Assembly (NCBI RefSeq): GCF_000009765.2
Contig: NC_003155.5
Span: 5,952,001 to 6,016,000, forward strand
Length of the DNA: 64,000 nt
Origin: Streptomyces avermitilis MA-4680 = NBRC 14893
GTDB lineage: Bacteria > Actinomycetota > Actinomycetes > Streptomycetales > Streptomycetaceae
Direction: 5' to 3'
Positions 15,841-30,579 of the stretch are shown here, in pieces (within the stretch, counting starts at the first letter, position 1; the number at the start of each line of letters is the position of its first letter). Position numbers and translations under genes: made by a program. A model generated the notes under the pieces. That model worked only from the letters and a program-made list of their open reading frames with translations, made no database searches and was not told the origin of the DNA.

Positions 15841-15930
15841 TGACTGTGGAATTGCTCCCGGACAGGCTCCGTAAAGGATCCCGACCGGTCGAGCGAAGCC
15901 CCGTGCGCCTGCGCCGGGGCGTTTCGTTTT
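15841..15930 (+). promoter_or_regulatory. L10 (rplJL) leader with attenuator hairpin
   Basis: This untranslated region precedes rplJ, where bacteria generally carry an L10(L12)4-binding leader. A hairpin GCCCCG (15898-15903) / CGGGGC (15915-15920) is followed by the T-rich run GTTTCGTTTT (15921-15930), so it looks like an attenuator. The upstream sequence could form the L10-binding fold; I have not folded it. Confidence 0.55.
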
Positions 15931-15981
15931 CCTCAGCCCCTTCTGAGCGGTCCTCATCACCCGGAAGGAGGCCGACGCTCT

Positions 15982-16512
15982 ATGGCAAGGCCCGACAAGG
16001 CTGCCGCGGTAGCCGAGCTCGCGGACCAGTTCCGCAGCTCGAACGCCGCTGTGCTGACCGAGTACCGGGGTCTCACTGTGGCGCAGCTCAAGACGCTGCG
16101 CCGTTCGCTCGGTGAAGACGCCCAGTACGCCGTGGTGAAGAACACGCTGACCAAGATTGCGGCCAACGAGGCCGGGATCAACACGCTCGACGACCTGTTC
16201 AACGGTCCGACGGCGGTCGCCTTCATCACCGGTGACCCGGTGGTGTCGGCGAAGGGTCTTCGTGACTTTGCCAAGGACAACCCGAACCTCGTCATCAAGG
16301 GCGGTGTCCTTGATGGCAAGGCGCTGTCCGCCGACGAGATCAAGAAGCTTGCGGACCTCGAGTCCCGCGAGGTTCTGCTCGCCAAGCTGGCGGGTGCCTT
16401 CAAGGGCAAGCAGTCCCAGGCTGCCTCGCTCTTCCAGGCGCTTCCCTCGAAGTTCGTCCGCACCGCGGAGGCGCTTCGTGCCAAGAAGGCCGAGCAGGGC
16501 GGTGCCGAGTAA
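15982..16512 (+). CDS. rplJ: 50S ribosomal protein L10
   Basis: A 176-residue protein (uL10) forming the base of the L7/L12 stalk. The N-terminal rRNA-binding part MARPDKAAAVAELADQFRSS and TEYRGLTVAQLKTLRRSL are characteristic; the C-terminal helix that binds L12 dimers lies at about 130-170. The ATG at 15982 follows GGAAGGAGG. L10 probably binds its own leader and controls rplJ-rplL. Confidence 0.98.
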   Translation: MARPDKAAAVAELADQFRSSNAAVLTEYRGLTVAQLKTLRRSLGEDAQYAVVKNTLTKIAANEAGINTLDDLFNGPTAVAFITGDPVVSAKGLRDFAKDNPNLVIKGGVLDGKALSADEIKKLADLESREVLLAKLAGAFKGKQSQAASLFQALPSKFVRTAEALRAKKAEQGGAE

Positions 16513-16621
16513 TTCGGCTCGCGCATTGACCGCCGCCTGAGGCGACGGTCGTAGCGGGCCGAACGTACGCCCGCCTCACCAGTACATCCGGCACCAGCCG
16601 AATAGTGGAAGGATCGCCCAA

Positions 16622-17005
16622 ATGGCGACGAAGCTGTCCCAGGAAGAGCTGCTCGAGCAGTTCGAGTCCCTCACCCTCATCGAGCTCGCCGAGTTCGTGA
16701 AGGCGTTCGAGGAGAAGTTCGACGTCACCGCCGCCGCCGCGGTCGCCGCTGCCCCGGCCGGCCCCGTCGCCGCCGCTGAGGCCGCCGAGGAGCAGGACGA
16801 GTTCGACGTCATCCTCACGGGTGCCGGCGACAAGAAGATCCAGGTCATCAAGGTCGTGCGTGAGCTGACCTCCCTGGGTCTGAAGGAGGCCAAGGACCTC
16901 GTCGACGGCGCTCCGAAGCCCGTCCTCGAGAAGGTCGCCAAGGAGGCCGCCGAGAAGGCTGCCGAGTCCCTCAAGGGCGCCGGCGCCTCCGTCGAGGTCA
17001 AGTGA
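16622..17005 (+). CDS. rplL: 50S ribosomal protein L7/L12
   Basis: A 127-residue stalk protein (bL12) that recruits translation GTPases. The N-terminal dimerisation domain (about 1-34) is followed by an Ala-rich hinge (about 40-60) and the C-terminal domain with VVRELTSLGLKEAKDLVDGA and a Lys/Glu-rich end. ATG 16622 follows GGAAGGA. It lies 109 nt after rplJ and is followed by two hairpins. Confidence 0.98.
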   Translation: MATKLSQEELLEQFESLTLIELAEFVKAFEEKFDVTAAAAVAAAPAGPVAAAEAAEEQDEFDVILTGAGDKKIQVIKVVRELTSLGLKEAKDLVDGAPKPVLEKVAKEAAEKAAESLKGAGASVEVK

Positions 17006-17040
17006 CCCGACGAGTCCGCACGGACTCCTGCTGAGCTGAT

Positions 17041-17112
17041 ACAGCCTCTCCTGGAGAGGCTGTAACGCGAGCGCACCGAAGAGCGATCACCCAACTGGGT
17101 GGTCGCTCTTCG
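17041..17112 (+). terminator. Twin hairpins after rplL
   Basis: First hairpin: ACAGCCTCTCC-T-GGAGAGGCTGT (17041-17063). Second: CGAAGAGCGATCACCC (17077-17092) pairing with GGGTGGTCGCTCTTCG (17097-17112) around a 4-nt loop, one G:U pair. Together they separate rplJL from rpoBC. Confidence 0.75.
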
Positions 17113-17416
17113 GCGTTCCAGGGGGTCGGAGGTCGGTTGCCTTGCACTGTCGGTCGCGACGAGTATGGTGATCTTCGTTGTGCCTCCGGCCGCCGGTGAC
17201 AGGCAGCAAGACGGGCTGCACGTGACGAGGGCAGCACCCGGTTTGGGCATGGGGGGCCTTGACGAACTGCACGCAGCGCGCAATTCTCAGGACGCGTCGC
17301 CACAACGATCCGGATCCGAGGCATGGATCGGCGGCGAAGAGGGCAGTATCGATGTGCATTGAGGGCGTGGCTTGCAACAGGGGTTGAGAACGACGAGGGT
17401 CTCAAAAAACCCGCAC
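17113..17416 (+). other. Non-coding stretch upstream of the rpoB promoter
   Basis: No reading frame here resembles a known protein, and I see no strong hairpin or repeat. A weak promoter-like pair (TTGACG at 17259, AATTCT at 17282) might give an upstream transcript; support is thin. Confidence 0.4.
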
Positions 17417-17445
17417 TGGACATCAGTGTGCCTAGTGGCTACACT
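17417..17445 (+). promoter_or_regulatory. rpoBC promoter
   Basis: TGGACA (17417-17422), a 17-nt spacer, TACACT (17440-17445): a strong housekeeping-sigma match. The predicted start at about 17452 leaves a leader of about 175 nt before the rpoB TTG. Confidence 0.75.
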
Positions 17446-17627
17446 GACCCTTTGCGCTGCCTGTTAGCTGCCTCCTGCCCGTCACCAGGGGCATGCCCTC
17501 GCTTGAGCACCGATGACCGGATCTCCCTGACCTGGCCTTTTGGCCGAATCAGGAACGGCCTGTCCTGGTGCCCCAGTGGGGGGCCGGTACGCGCGTAGTG
17601 AGTCCGAGCCCTCGGAAGGACCCCCTC

Positions 17628-20600
17628 TTGGCCGCCTCGCGCACTGCCTCGACCGCGAATACGAACAACGGCGCCAGCACCGCCCCGCTGCGCATCTCCT
17701 TTGCAAAGATCAAGGAGCCCCTCGAGGTTCCGAACCTTCTTGCGCTGCAAACCGAGAGCTTCGACTGGCTGCTCGGCAACGACGCGTGGAAGGCTCGTGT
17801 CGAGGCGGCTCTGGACAGCGGACAGGACGTCCCCACCAAGTCCGGTCTGGAGGAGATCTTCGAGGAGATCTCTCCGATCGAGGACTTCTCCGGGTCGATG
17901 TCCCTGACGTTCCGCGACCACCGCTTCGAGCCCCCGAAGAACTCCATCGACGAGTGCAAGGACCGCGACTTCACGTACGCGGCCCCGCTCTTCGTCACCG
18001 CCGAGTTCACCAACAACGAGACCGGCGAGATCAAGTCCCAGACGGTCTTCATGGGCGACTTCCCGCTCATGACCAACAAGGGCACCTTCGTCATCAACGG
18101 CACCGAGCGTGTCGTGGTGTCGCAGCTCGTCCGCTCGCCGGGTGTCTACTTCGACTCCTCCATCGACAAGACGTCCGACAAGGACATCTTCTCCGCCAAG
18201 GTCATCCCCTCCCGGGGCGCCTGGCTGGAGATGGAGATCGACAAGCGCGACATGGTCGGTGTCCGCATCGACCGCAAGCGCAAGCAGTCCGTCACCGTTC
18301 TCCTGAAGGCTCTCGGTTGGACGACCGAGCAGATCCTCGAGGAGTTCGGCGAGTACGAGTCCATGCGCGCCACCCTGGAGAAGGACCACACCCAGGGCCA
18401 GGACGACGCGCTGCTCGACATCTACCGCAAGCTGCGTCCGGGCGAGCCCCCGACCCGCGAGGCCGCGCAGACGCTTCTTGAGAACCTCTACTTCAACCCG
18501 AAGCGCTACGACCTCGCGAAGGTCGGCCGCTACAAGGTCAACAAGAAGCTGGGCGGCGAGGCGCCGCTGGACGCCGGGATCCTGACCGTCGAGGACATCA
18601 TCTCGTCGATCAAGTACCTGGTGAAGCTGCACGCCGGTGAGACCGAGACCGTTGGCGACAACGGCACCTCGATCGTCGTCGAGACCGACGACATCGACCA
18701 CTTCGGCAACCGTCGTCTGCGCAACGTCGGCGAGCTCATCCAGAACCAGGTCCGCACGGGTCTGGCTCGTATGGAGCGCGTCGTCCGCGAGCGCATGACG
18801 ACTCAGGACGTCGAGGCGATCACGCCGCAGACCCTGATCAACATCCGGCCGGTCGTCGCCTCCATCAAGGAGTTCTTCGGCACCAGCCAGCTGTCGCAGT
18901 TCATGGACCAGAACAACCCGCTGTCGGGTCTCACTCACAAGCGCCGTCTGTCGGCTCTTGGCCCGGGTGGTCTCTCCCGTGAGCGGGCCGGCTTCGAGGT
19001 CCGTGACGTGCACCCGTCGCACTACGGCCGCATGTGCCCGATCGAGACCCCCGAAGGCCCGAACATCGGTCTGATCGGCTCGCTCGCCTCTTACGGCCGC
19101 GTCAACGCGTTCGGTTTCGTCGAGACGCCGTACCGCCGGGTCACCGACGGTGTCGTCACCGACGAGGTCGACTACCTGACGGCCGACGAAGAGGACCGAT
19201 TCGTCATCGCGCAGGCCAACGCGCCGCTCGGCGACGACTTCCGGTTCGAGGAGACCCGCGTCCTGGTCCGCCGTCGTGGCGGAGAGGTCGACTACGTCCC
19301 CGGTGACGACGTCGACTACATGGACGTCTCGCCGCGCCAGATGGTGTCGGTCGCGACCGCCATGATCCCGTTCCTCGAGCACGACGACGCCAACCGTGCC
19401 CTCATGGGCGCGAACATGATGCGTCAGGCCGTGCCGCTGATCAAGTCCGAGGCGCCGCTCGTCGGCACCGGCATGGAGTACCGCTGCGCCGTCGACGCCG
19501 GCGACGTGCTCAAGTCGGAGAAGGACGGTGTGGTCCAGGAGGTCTCCGCGGACTACGTCACCACCGCCAACGACGACGGCACGTACACCACGTACCGCCT
19601 GCACAAGTTCTCCCGCTCCAACCAGGGCACGTCCGTCAACCAGAAGGTTGTCGTGGACGAGGGCGCCCGGGTCATCGCCGGCCAGGTTCTGGCCGACGGC
19701 CCGGCGACCGAGAACGGCGAGATGGCGCTCGGCAAGAACCTGCTCGTGGCGTTCATGCCGTGGGAGGGTCACAACTACGAGGACGCGATCATCCTGTCGC
19801 AGCGCCTCGTGCAGGACGACGTCCTCTCCTCGATCCACATCGAGGAGCACGAGGTCGACGCCCGTGACACCAAGCTCGGCCCCGAGGAGATCACCCGGGA
19901 CATCCCGAACGTCTCCGAGGAGGTCCTCGCCGACCTCGACGAGCGCGGCATCATCCGTATCGGTGCCGAGGTCGTCGCCGGCGACATCCTGGTCGGCAAG
20001 GTCACGCCCAAGGGTGAGACCGAGCTGACCCCGGAGGAGCGCCTGCTCCGCGCGATCTTCGGTGAGAAGGCGCGCGAGGTGCGCGACACCTCGCTGAAGG
20101 TGCCGCACGGCGAGATCGGCAAGGTCATCGGCGTCCGCGTCTTCGACCGTGAAGAGGGCGACGAGCTGCCGCCGGGCGTGAACCAGCTGGTTCGTGTCTA
20201 CGTGGCGCAGAAGCGCAAGATCACGGACGGTGACAAGCTCGCCGGCCGCCACGGCAACAAGGGTGTCATCTCGAAGATCCTGCCGATCGAGGACATGCCG
20301 TTCCTGGAGGACGGCACCCCGGTCGACATCATCCTCAACCCCCTCGGTGTCCCGTCCCGAATGAACCCGGGACAGGTCCTGGAGATCCACCTCGGCTGGC
20401 TCGCCAGCCGCGGCTGGGACGTCTCCGGACTCGCCGACGACTGGGCGCAGCGCCTGCAGGCCATCGAGGCCGACCAGGTCGCCCCGGGCACCAACGTCGC
20501 CACCCCCGTCTTCGACGGTGCGCGTGAGGACGAGCTCGCGGGTCTGCTGCAGCACACGATCCCGAACCGCGACGGAGAGCGCATGGTGCTCCCGACCGGC

Positions 20601-21113
20601 AAGGCGCCGCTGTTCGACGGCCGCTCCGGCGAGCCGTTCCCGGAGCCGATCTCGGTCGGCTACATGTACATCCTGAAGCTGCACCACCTGGTCGACGACA
20701 AGCTGCACGCCCGCTCGACCGGTCCGTACTCGATGATCACCCAGCAGCCGCTGGGTGGTAAGGCCCAGTTCGGTGGCCAGCGCTTCGGTGAGATGGAGGT
20801 GTGGGCGCTTGAGGCTTATGGCGCCGCTTACGCCCTCCAGGAGCTGCTGACCATCAAGTCCGACGACGTCACCGGCCGCGTGAAGGTCTACGAGGCCATC
20901 GTCAAGGGCGAGAACATTCCCGAGCCCGGCATCCCTGAGTCCTTCAAGGTGCTCATCAAGGAGATGCAGTCCCTGTGCCTCAACGTGGAGGTGCTGTCCT
21001 CGGACGGCATGTCCATCGAGATGCGCGACACCGACGAGGACGTCTTCCGCGCGGCGGAGGAGCTTGGCATCGACCTGTCCCGGCGCGAGCCGAGCAGCGT
21101 CGAAGAGGTCTGA
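17628..21113 (+). CDS. rpoB: DNA-directed RNA polymerase subunit beta
   Basis: A 1161-residue catalytic subunit. The TTG at 17628 is chosen because GGAAGGA lies 7 nt upstream and the product then begins MAASRTASTANTNNG and has the usual Streptomyces length; the in-frame ATG at 17568 has no ribosome site. The rifampicin pocket (about 420-445) reads SQLSQFMDQNNPLSGL and then THKRRLSALG, with D427, H437, R440 and S442 all in the sensitive state. ELPPGVNQLVRVYVAQKRKI and GDKLAGRHGNKGV are conserved catalytic-core segments. rpoC follows after 110 nt. Confidence 0.98.
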   Translation: MAASRTASTANTNNGASTAPLRISFAKIKEPLEVPNLLALQTESFDWLLGNDAWKARVEAALDSGQDVPTKSGLEEIFEEISPIEDFSGSMSLTFRDHRFEPPKNSIDECKDRDFTYAAPLFVTAEFTNNETGEIKSQTVFMGDFPLMTNKGTFVINGTERVVVSQLVRSPGVYFDSSIDKTSDKDIFSAKVIPSRGAWLEMEIDKRDMVGVRIDRKRKQSVTVLLKALGWTTEQILEEFGEYESMRATLEKDHTQGQDDALLDIYRKLRPGEPPTREAAQTLLENLYFNPKRYDLAKVGRYKVNKKLGGEAPLDAGILTVEDIISSIKYLVKLHAGETETVGDNGTSIVVETDDIDHFGNRRLRNVGELIQNQVRTGLARMERVVRERMTTQDVEAITPQTLINIRPVVASIKEFFGTSQLSQFMDQNNPLSGLTHKRRLSALGPGGLSRERAGFEVRDVHPSHYGRMCPIETPEGPNIGLIGSLASYGRVNAFGFVETPYRRVTDGVVTDEVDYLTADEEDRFVIAQANAPLGDDFRFEETRVLVRRRGGEVDYVPGDDVDYMDVSPRQMVSVATAMIPFLEHDDANRALMGANMMRQAVPLIKSEAPLVGTGMEYRCAVDAGDVLKSEKDGVVQEVSADYVTTANDDGTYTTYRLHKFSRSNQGTSVNQKVVVDEGARVIAGQVLADGPATENGEMALGKNLLVAFMPWEGHNYEDAIILSQRLVQDDVLSSIHIEEHEVDARDTKLGPEEITRDIPNVSEEVLADLDERGIIRIGAEVVAGDILVGKVTPKGETELTPEERLLRAIFGEKAREVRDTSLKVPHGEIGKVIGVRVFDREEGDELPPGVNQLVRVYVAQKRKITDGDKLAGRHGNKGVISKILPIEDMPFLEDGTPVDIILNPLGVPSRMNPGQVLEIHLGWLASRGWDVSGLADDWAQRLQAIEADQVAPGTNVATPVFDGAREDELAGLLQHTIPNRDGERMVLPTGKAPLFDGRSGEPFPEPISVGYMYILKLHHLVDDKLHARSTGPYSMITQQPLGGKAQFGGQRFGEMEVWALEAYGAAYALQELLTIKSDDVTGRVKVYEAIVKGENIPEPGIPESFKVLIKEMQSLCLNVEVLSSDGMSIEMRDTDEDVFRAAEELGIDLSRREPSSVEEV

Positions 21114-21223
21114 CGGGAGTCCGGTCCGGAGGCTCAGCGATGAAGATCCCTGAGCCTCCGGCCGGCCCCAGGACCCCCGTATCAGACCCCATGACTTACA
21201 ACCCTGAGAGGGATTGACGCATA

Positions 21224-25123
<3,900 letters not shown>

Positions 25124-25139
25124 GGCGTACGTCTGACTG

Positions 25140-25171
25140 ACGGGCGGTCACCCTTCGGGGTGGCCGCCCGT
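25140..25171 (+). terminator. Terminator after rpoC
   Basis: ACGGGCGGTCACCC-TTCG-GGGTGGCCGCCCGT: a 14-bp stem with one G:U pair and a UUCG loop, 16 nt after the rpoC stop. Confidence 0.85.
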
Positions 25172-25318
25172 CGGCGTTCCCGGGGGGCCGCGGACCGCCG
25201 TGCCCACACCGCCTGTACGGGGCTGTGGGGGCCCTGCAGGGACTGGTCGGGAACCTGTGCCGGAAATGCCTCGTTGGAGCATGATGGAGGGATCCAGCCG
25301 TCCGGGGGAGGTGTGCCC

Positions 25319-25861
25319 GTGTCGTACCCGACGCCATGGCAGCCGTGGCAGGGGCAGAACGGTCCGCAGCCGTGGCAGGGGCAAGGCGCGCCGGCGATGC
25401 TCGCCTCGCATGCCGACCGTGAGCGTGCCGTGGATGTGCTCCGGGCGGGCTTCGGGGAGGGACGCCTGGAGCAGGCCGAGTTCGAGAAGCGGGTCGCACG
25501 GGCGTACGCGGCCCGTACGGTGGGTGAGCTGGCCGTGCTGGTGGGAGACCTCCCGCAGGGCCCCGTACCCCTGTCGGCGGCCTCCGGGCCGGTGCCGCGG
25601 ACGTTCCTGCCCGCCCCGCCCCCGGCGACGAACGGCAAGGCGGTCGCCGCCATGGTCTGCGGTGTCCTCACCCTGATGACGGCCGGCGTCACGGGCGTCC
25701 CCGCCGTGATCCTGGGCCATACGGCGCGCTCCGAGATGCGTCGCACCGGCGAGGGCGGCGAGGGTTTCGCGATGGCCGGTCTCGTGCTGGGCTGGCTGTC
25801 GGTCGCGGGCTGGGCCCTGCTCCTGACGGTCCTGATAGCCGCGGCGCTGGCGTCCGGATGA
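25319..25861 (+). CDS. DUF1707 and DUF4190 domain membrane protein
   Basis: A 180-residue protein of unknown function. A Pro/Gln/Trp-rich N-terminus (PWQPWQGQNGPQPWQGQG) leads to a DUF1707 domain (HADRERAVDVLRAGFGEGRL to VLVGDLPQG, about 27-78), then a DUF4190 region with two membrane segments (about 104-128 and 148-175) around a GHTARSEMRRTGEGG loop. DUF1707 is common in actinobacterial envelope proteins. GTG 25319 is favoured because GGGGAGG lies 7 nt upstream; a GTG at 25313 would be too close to it. It sits between rpoC and rpsL but is probably transcribed separately. Confidence 0.8.
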   Translation: MSYPTPWQPWQGQNGPQPWQGQGAPAMLASHADRERAVDVLRAGFGEGRLEQAEFEKRVARAYAARTVGELAVLVGDLPQGPVPLSAASGPVPRTFLPAPPPATNGKAVAAMVCGVLTLMTAGVTGVPAVILGHTARSEMRRTGEGGEGFAMAGLVLGWLSVAGWALLLTVLIAAALASG

Positions 25862-25925
25862 AGATCCCCAAGGGCTCAGGGCCTTGGCATGATCCGCTCA
25901 GTGATGCTAGTGCGGTCCATTTGTT

Positions 25926-25954
25926 TTGACCGCAGCGTATGAGGTAGGTACGCT
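25926..25954 (+). promoter_or_regulatory. str operon (rpsL) promoter
   Basis: TTGACC (25926-25931), 17-nt spacer, TACGCT (25949-25954), a strong match. Predicted start about 25961, giving a leader of about 188 nt before the rpsL GTG. Confidence 0.75.
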
Positions 25955-26073
25955 CAGACCTTGTGCCTGGGGTGTGCCCTGGCTCTCGTGCGTGCCTTCA
26001 ACCGCACAAGGGGAGCCGTCACCGGCCACCGTAATCTGCGCCCTTTTGCTTCACGGCGAGAGTCTGCAGCATT

Positions 26074-26098
26074 CGACACACCCGACCGCGTGGGTCGG
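26074..26098 (+). promoter_or_regulatory. Leader hairpin element shared with the rpsJ leader
   Basis: A 25-nt sequence ending CCCGACCGCGTGGGTCGG, preceded by CGACACA. The part CCGACC-GCGTG-GGTCGG can form a 6-bp hairpin. The identical 25 nt occur at 35049-35073 in the rpsJ leader. Here it ends 50 nt before the rpsL start codon, within the transcribed leader. Confidence 0.8.
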
Positions 26099-26148
26099 CA
26101 ATGTTCCAGGTTAGCTTCACCATTCGGCACACAGAAACCGGAGAAGTA

Positions 26149-26520
26149 GTGCCTACGATCCAGCAGCTGGTCCGGAAGGGCCGGCAGGACAAGGTCGAGA
26201 AGAACAAGACGCCCGCACTTGAGGGTTCTCCTCAGCGTCGGGGCGTCTGCACGCGTGTGTTCACGACCACCCCGAAGAAGCCGAACTCGGCCCTGCGTAA
26301 GGTCGCGCGTGTGCGTCTGACCAGCGGGATCGAGGTCACTGCTTACATTCCGGGTGAGGGACACAACCTGCAGGAGCACTCCATCGTGCTCGTGCGCGGC
26401 GGCCGTGTGAAGGACCTGCCGGGTGTTCGCTACAAGATCATCCGTGGTTCGCTCGACACCCAGGGTGTCAAGAACCGCAAGCAGGCCCGCAGCCGCTACG
26501 GCGCCAAGAAGGAGAAGTAA
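26149..26520 (+). CDS. rpsL: 30S ribosomal protein S12
   Basis: A 123-residue decoding-centre protein (uS12). The streptomycin-site loops TPKKPNSALRK (K43, K44) and GRVKDLPGVRYKI (K88, P91) are wild type, predicting streptomycin sensitivity at this locus. GTG 26149 follows GGAGAAG and gives the usual MPTIQQLVRKG. First gene of rpsL-rpsG-fusA-tuf; rpsG starts 2 nt after its stop. Confidence 0.98.
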   Translation: MPTIQQLVRKGRQDKVEKNKTPALEGSPQRRGVCTRVFTTTPKKPNSALRKVARVRLTSGIEVTAYIPGEGHNLQEHSIVLVRGGRVKDLPGVRYKIIRGSLDTQGVKNRKQARSRYGAKKEK

Positions 26521-26522
26521 GA

Positions 26523-26993
26523 ATGCCTCGTAAGGGCCCCGCCCCGAAGCGCCCGGTCATCATCGACCCGGTCTACGGTTCTCCTCTTGTCACGTCGCTC
26601 ATCAACAAGGTGCTGCTGAACGGCAAGCGCTCCACCGCCGAGCGCATCGTCTACGGCGCCATGGAGGGTCTGCGTGAGAAGACGGGCAACGACCCGATCA
26701 TCACGCTGAAGCGCGCGCTGGAGAACATCAAGCCGACCCTCGAGGTCAAGTCCCGCCGTGTCGGTGGCGCGACGTACCAGGTTCCGATCGAGGTCAAGCC
26801 CGGTCGTGCCAACACGCTCGCCCTGCGCTGGCTCGTCGGTTACTCCCGCGCCCGTCGCGAGAAGACCATGACCGAGCGTCTGCTCAACGAGCTTCTCGAC
26901 GCCTCCAACGGCCTTGGTGCCGCTGTGAAGAAGCGCGAGGACACCCACAAGATGGCCGAGTCCAACAAGGCCTTCGCGCACTACCGCTGGTAG
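26523..26993 (+). CDS. rpsG: 30S ribosomal protein S7
   Basis: A 156-residue assembly-initiating protein (uS7) of the small-subunit head that binds the 3' domain of 16S rRNA. MPRKGPAPKRPVIIDPVYGS, VGGATYQVPIEVKPGR and the C-terminal AFAHYRW are characteristic. It starts just after rpsL with AAGGAG overlapping that gene's end; fusA follows after 39 nt. Confidence 0.98.
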   Translation: MPRKGPAPKRPVIIDPVYGSPLVTSLINKVLLNGKRSTAERIVYGAMEGLREKTGNDPIITLKRALENIKPTLEVKSRRVGGATYQVPIEVKPGRANTLALRWLVGYSRARREKTMTERLLNELLDASNGLGAAVKKREDTHKMAESNKAFAHYRW

Positions 26994-27032
26994 TCGCAAC
27001 CCACATCGAGACCGAGAGAAGACTGAAGCCTT

Positions 27033-29162
27033 ATGGCTACCACTTCACTTGACCTGGCCAAGGTCCGCAACATCGGGATCATGGCCCACATCGACGCGGG
27101 TAAGACGACCACCACCGAGCGGATCCTCTTCTACACCGGCGTCAGCTACAAGATCGGTGAGGTCCACGACGGCGCTGCCACCATGGACTGGATGGAGCAG
27201 GAGCAGGAGCGTGGCATCACGATCACCTCTGCTGCCACCACCTGTCACTGGCCGCTCGAGGACAACGACTACACGATCAACATCATCGACACCCCGGGGC
27301 ACGTCGACTTCACGGTCGAGGTGGAGCGCTCGCTGCGCGTCCTCGACGGTGCCGTCACGGTGTTCGACGGTGTCGCCGGTGTTGAGCCGCAGTCCGAGAC
27401 GGTGTGGCGTCAGGCCGACCGTTACGGCGTGCCGCGCATCTGCTTCGTGAACAAGCTGGACCGTACCGGCGCCGAGTTCCACCGCTGTGTGGACATGATC
27501 AAGGACCGGCTCGGTGCCGTTCCGATCATCATGCAGCTGCCGATCGGTGCCGAGATGGACTTCAAGGGCGTTGTGGACCTGGTCCGCATGAAGGCGCTCG
27601 TGTGGTCCGCCGAGGCGGCGAAGGGCGAGATGTACGACGTCGTCGACATCCCCGCCACGCACGCCGAGGCTGCCGAGGAGTACCGCGGCAAGCTGGTCGA
27701 GACCGTCGCGGAGAACGACGACGAGATCATGGAGCTGTTCCTGGAGGGCCAGGAGCCCACCGAGGAGCAGCTGTACGCCGCGATCCGTCGCATCACCATC
27801 GCGTCCGGCAAGGGTGACGGCGTCACGGTCACCCCGGTGTTCTGTGGCACCGCGTTCAAGAACAAGGGCGTTCAGCCCCTGCTCGACGCGGTCGTGCGCT
27901 ACCTCCCGACCCCGCTTGACGTCGAGGCCATCGAGGGCCACGACGTCAAGGACCCCGAGGTCGTGGTCAAGCGCAAGCCGTCCGAGGACGAGCCGCTGTC
28001 CGCCCTCGCGTTCAAGATCATGAGCGACCCGCACCTCGGCAAGCTCACCTTCGTCCGGGTCTACTCGGGCCGCCTGGAGTCCGGCACTGCCGTGCTGAAC
28101 TCCGTCAAGGGCAAGAAGGAGCGCATCGGCAAGATCTACCGCATGCACGCGAACAAGCGTGAGGAGATCGAGGCGGTGGGCGCCGGCGACATCGTCGCCG
28201 TGATGGGCCTGAAGCAGACCACCACGGGTGAGACGCTTTCGGACGACAAGAACCCGGTCATCCTGGAGTCCATGGACTTCCCGGCGCCGGTCATTCAGGT
28301 CGCCATCGAGCCCAAGTCCAAGGGTGACCAGGAGAAGCTGGGTGTCGCCATCCAGCGTCTCGCGGAGGAGGACCCCTCCTTCCAGGTTCACTCGGACGAG
28401 GAGACCGGCCAGACCATCATCGGTGGTATGGGCGAGCTGCACCTCGAGGTGCTGGTCGACCGTATGCGCCGTGAGTTCAAGGTCGAGGCCAACGTCGGTA
28501 AGCCGCAGGTCGCCTACCGTGAGACGATCCGCAAGACCGTCGAGCGCGTGGACTACACCCACAAGAAGCAGACCGGTGGTACCGGTCAGTTCGCCAAGGT
28601 GCAGATCGCGATCGAGCCCATCACCGAGACCGATGGTCCGGCGTACGAGTTCGTGAACAAGGTCACCGGTGGCCGTATCCCGCGGGAGTACATCCCGTCG
28701 GTGGACGCCGGTGCGCAGGAGGCCATGCAGTTCGGCATCCTCGCGGGCTACGAGATGACGGGCGTCCGCGTCACGCTTCTCGACGGTGCCTACCACGAGG
28801 TCGACTCCTCCGAGCTCGCGTTCAAGATCGCCGGTTCGCAGGCCTTCAAGGAGGCCGCGCGTAAGGCCAGCCCCGTGCTGCTCGAGCCGATGATGGCCGT
28901 CGAGGTCACCACGCCCGAGGAGTCGATGGGTGATGTCATCGGCGACCTCAACTCCCGCCGTGGCCAGATCCAGGCCATGGAGGAGCGCAGCGGCGCCCGC
29001 GTCGTGAAGGGCCTCGTGCCCCTCTCGGAGATGTTCGGCTACGTCGGCGACCTCCGCAGCAAGACCTCGGGTCGCGCAAGCTACTCGATGCAGTTCGACT
29101 CCTACGCCGAGGTTCCCCGGAACGTCGCCGAGGAGATCATCGCGAAGGCCAAGGGCGAGTAA
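27033..29162 (+). CDS. fusA: Elongation factor G
   Basis: A 709-residue GTPase that drives translocation and, with RRF, ribosome recycling. The G1 motif AHIDAGKT lies at 18-25, followed by the switch-I RGITITSAA segment, DTPGH and NKLD. Domains II to V follow in normal order, with the domain IV tip region GGTGQFAKV. It lies 39 nt after rpsG and 143 nt before tuf, as in a standard str operon. Confidence 0.98.
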   Translation: MATTSLDLAKVRNIGIMAHIDAGKTTTTERILFYTGVSYKIGEVHDGAATMDWMEQEQERGITITSAATTCHWPLEDNDYTINIIDTPGHVDFTVEVERSLRVLDGAVTVFDGVAGVEPQSETVWRQADRYGVPRICFVNKLDRTGAEFHRCVDMIKDRLGAVPIIMQLPIGAEMDFKGVVDLVRMKALVWSAEAAKGEMYDVVDIPATHAEAAEEYRGKLVETVAENDDEIMELFLEGQEPTEEQLYAAIRRITIASGKGDGVTVTPVFCGTAFKNKGVQPLLDAVVRYLPTPLDVEAIEGHDVKDPEVVVKRKPSEDEPLSALAFKIMSDPHLGKLTFVRVYSGRLESGTAVLNSVKGKKERIGKIYRMHANKREEIEAVGAGDIVAVMGLKQTTTGETLSDDKNPVILESMDFPAPVIQVAIEPKSKGDQEKLGVAIQRLAEEDPSFQVHSDEETGQTIIGGMGELHLEVLVDRMRREFKVEANVGKPQVAYRETIRKTVERVDYTHKKQTGGTGQFAKVQIAIEPITETDGPAYEFVNKVTGGRIPREYIPSVDAGAQEAMQFGILAGYEMTGVRVTLLDGAYHEVDSSELAFKIAGSQAFKEAARKASPVLLEPMMAVEVTTPEESMGDVIGDLNSRRGQIQAMEERSGARVVKGLVPLSEMFGYVGDLRSKTSGRASYSMQFDSYAEVPRNVAEEIIAKAKGE

Positions 29163-29305
29163 CACACCCCGTTTACACGCTTTAGGCTTGACACCGACCG
29201 CCGGGGCTCACCCGGCAGGGGAAAACCCCGGCGGGCGGCATCCCAGCAAAGATCACCTGGCGCCGATGAGTAAGGCGTACCAGAACCACTCCACAGGAGG
29301 ACCCA

Positions 29306-30499
<1,194 letters not shown>

Positions 30500-30543
30500 T
30501 TCTTGTCGGTCTGACCTGGTAGCTCCTCGCGAGCTCATTGATA

Positions 30544-30579
30544 GGGGTCCGTAATGATTTCGGTCGTACGGGCCCCTTT
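30544..30579 (+). terminator. Terminator after tuf
   Basis: GGGGTCCGTA and TACGGGCCCC form a 10-bp stem with one G:U pair (30544-30576), followed by TTT. Confidence 0.75.

Noticed and set aside
17259..17287. TTGACG...AATTCT as an extra rpoB promoter
   Set aside because: The -10 match is poor compared with TGGACA-N17-TACACT at 17417-17445, which is enough to explain rpoB transcription.
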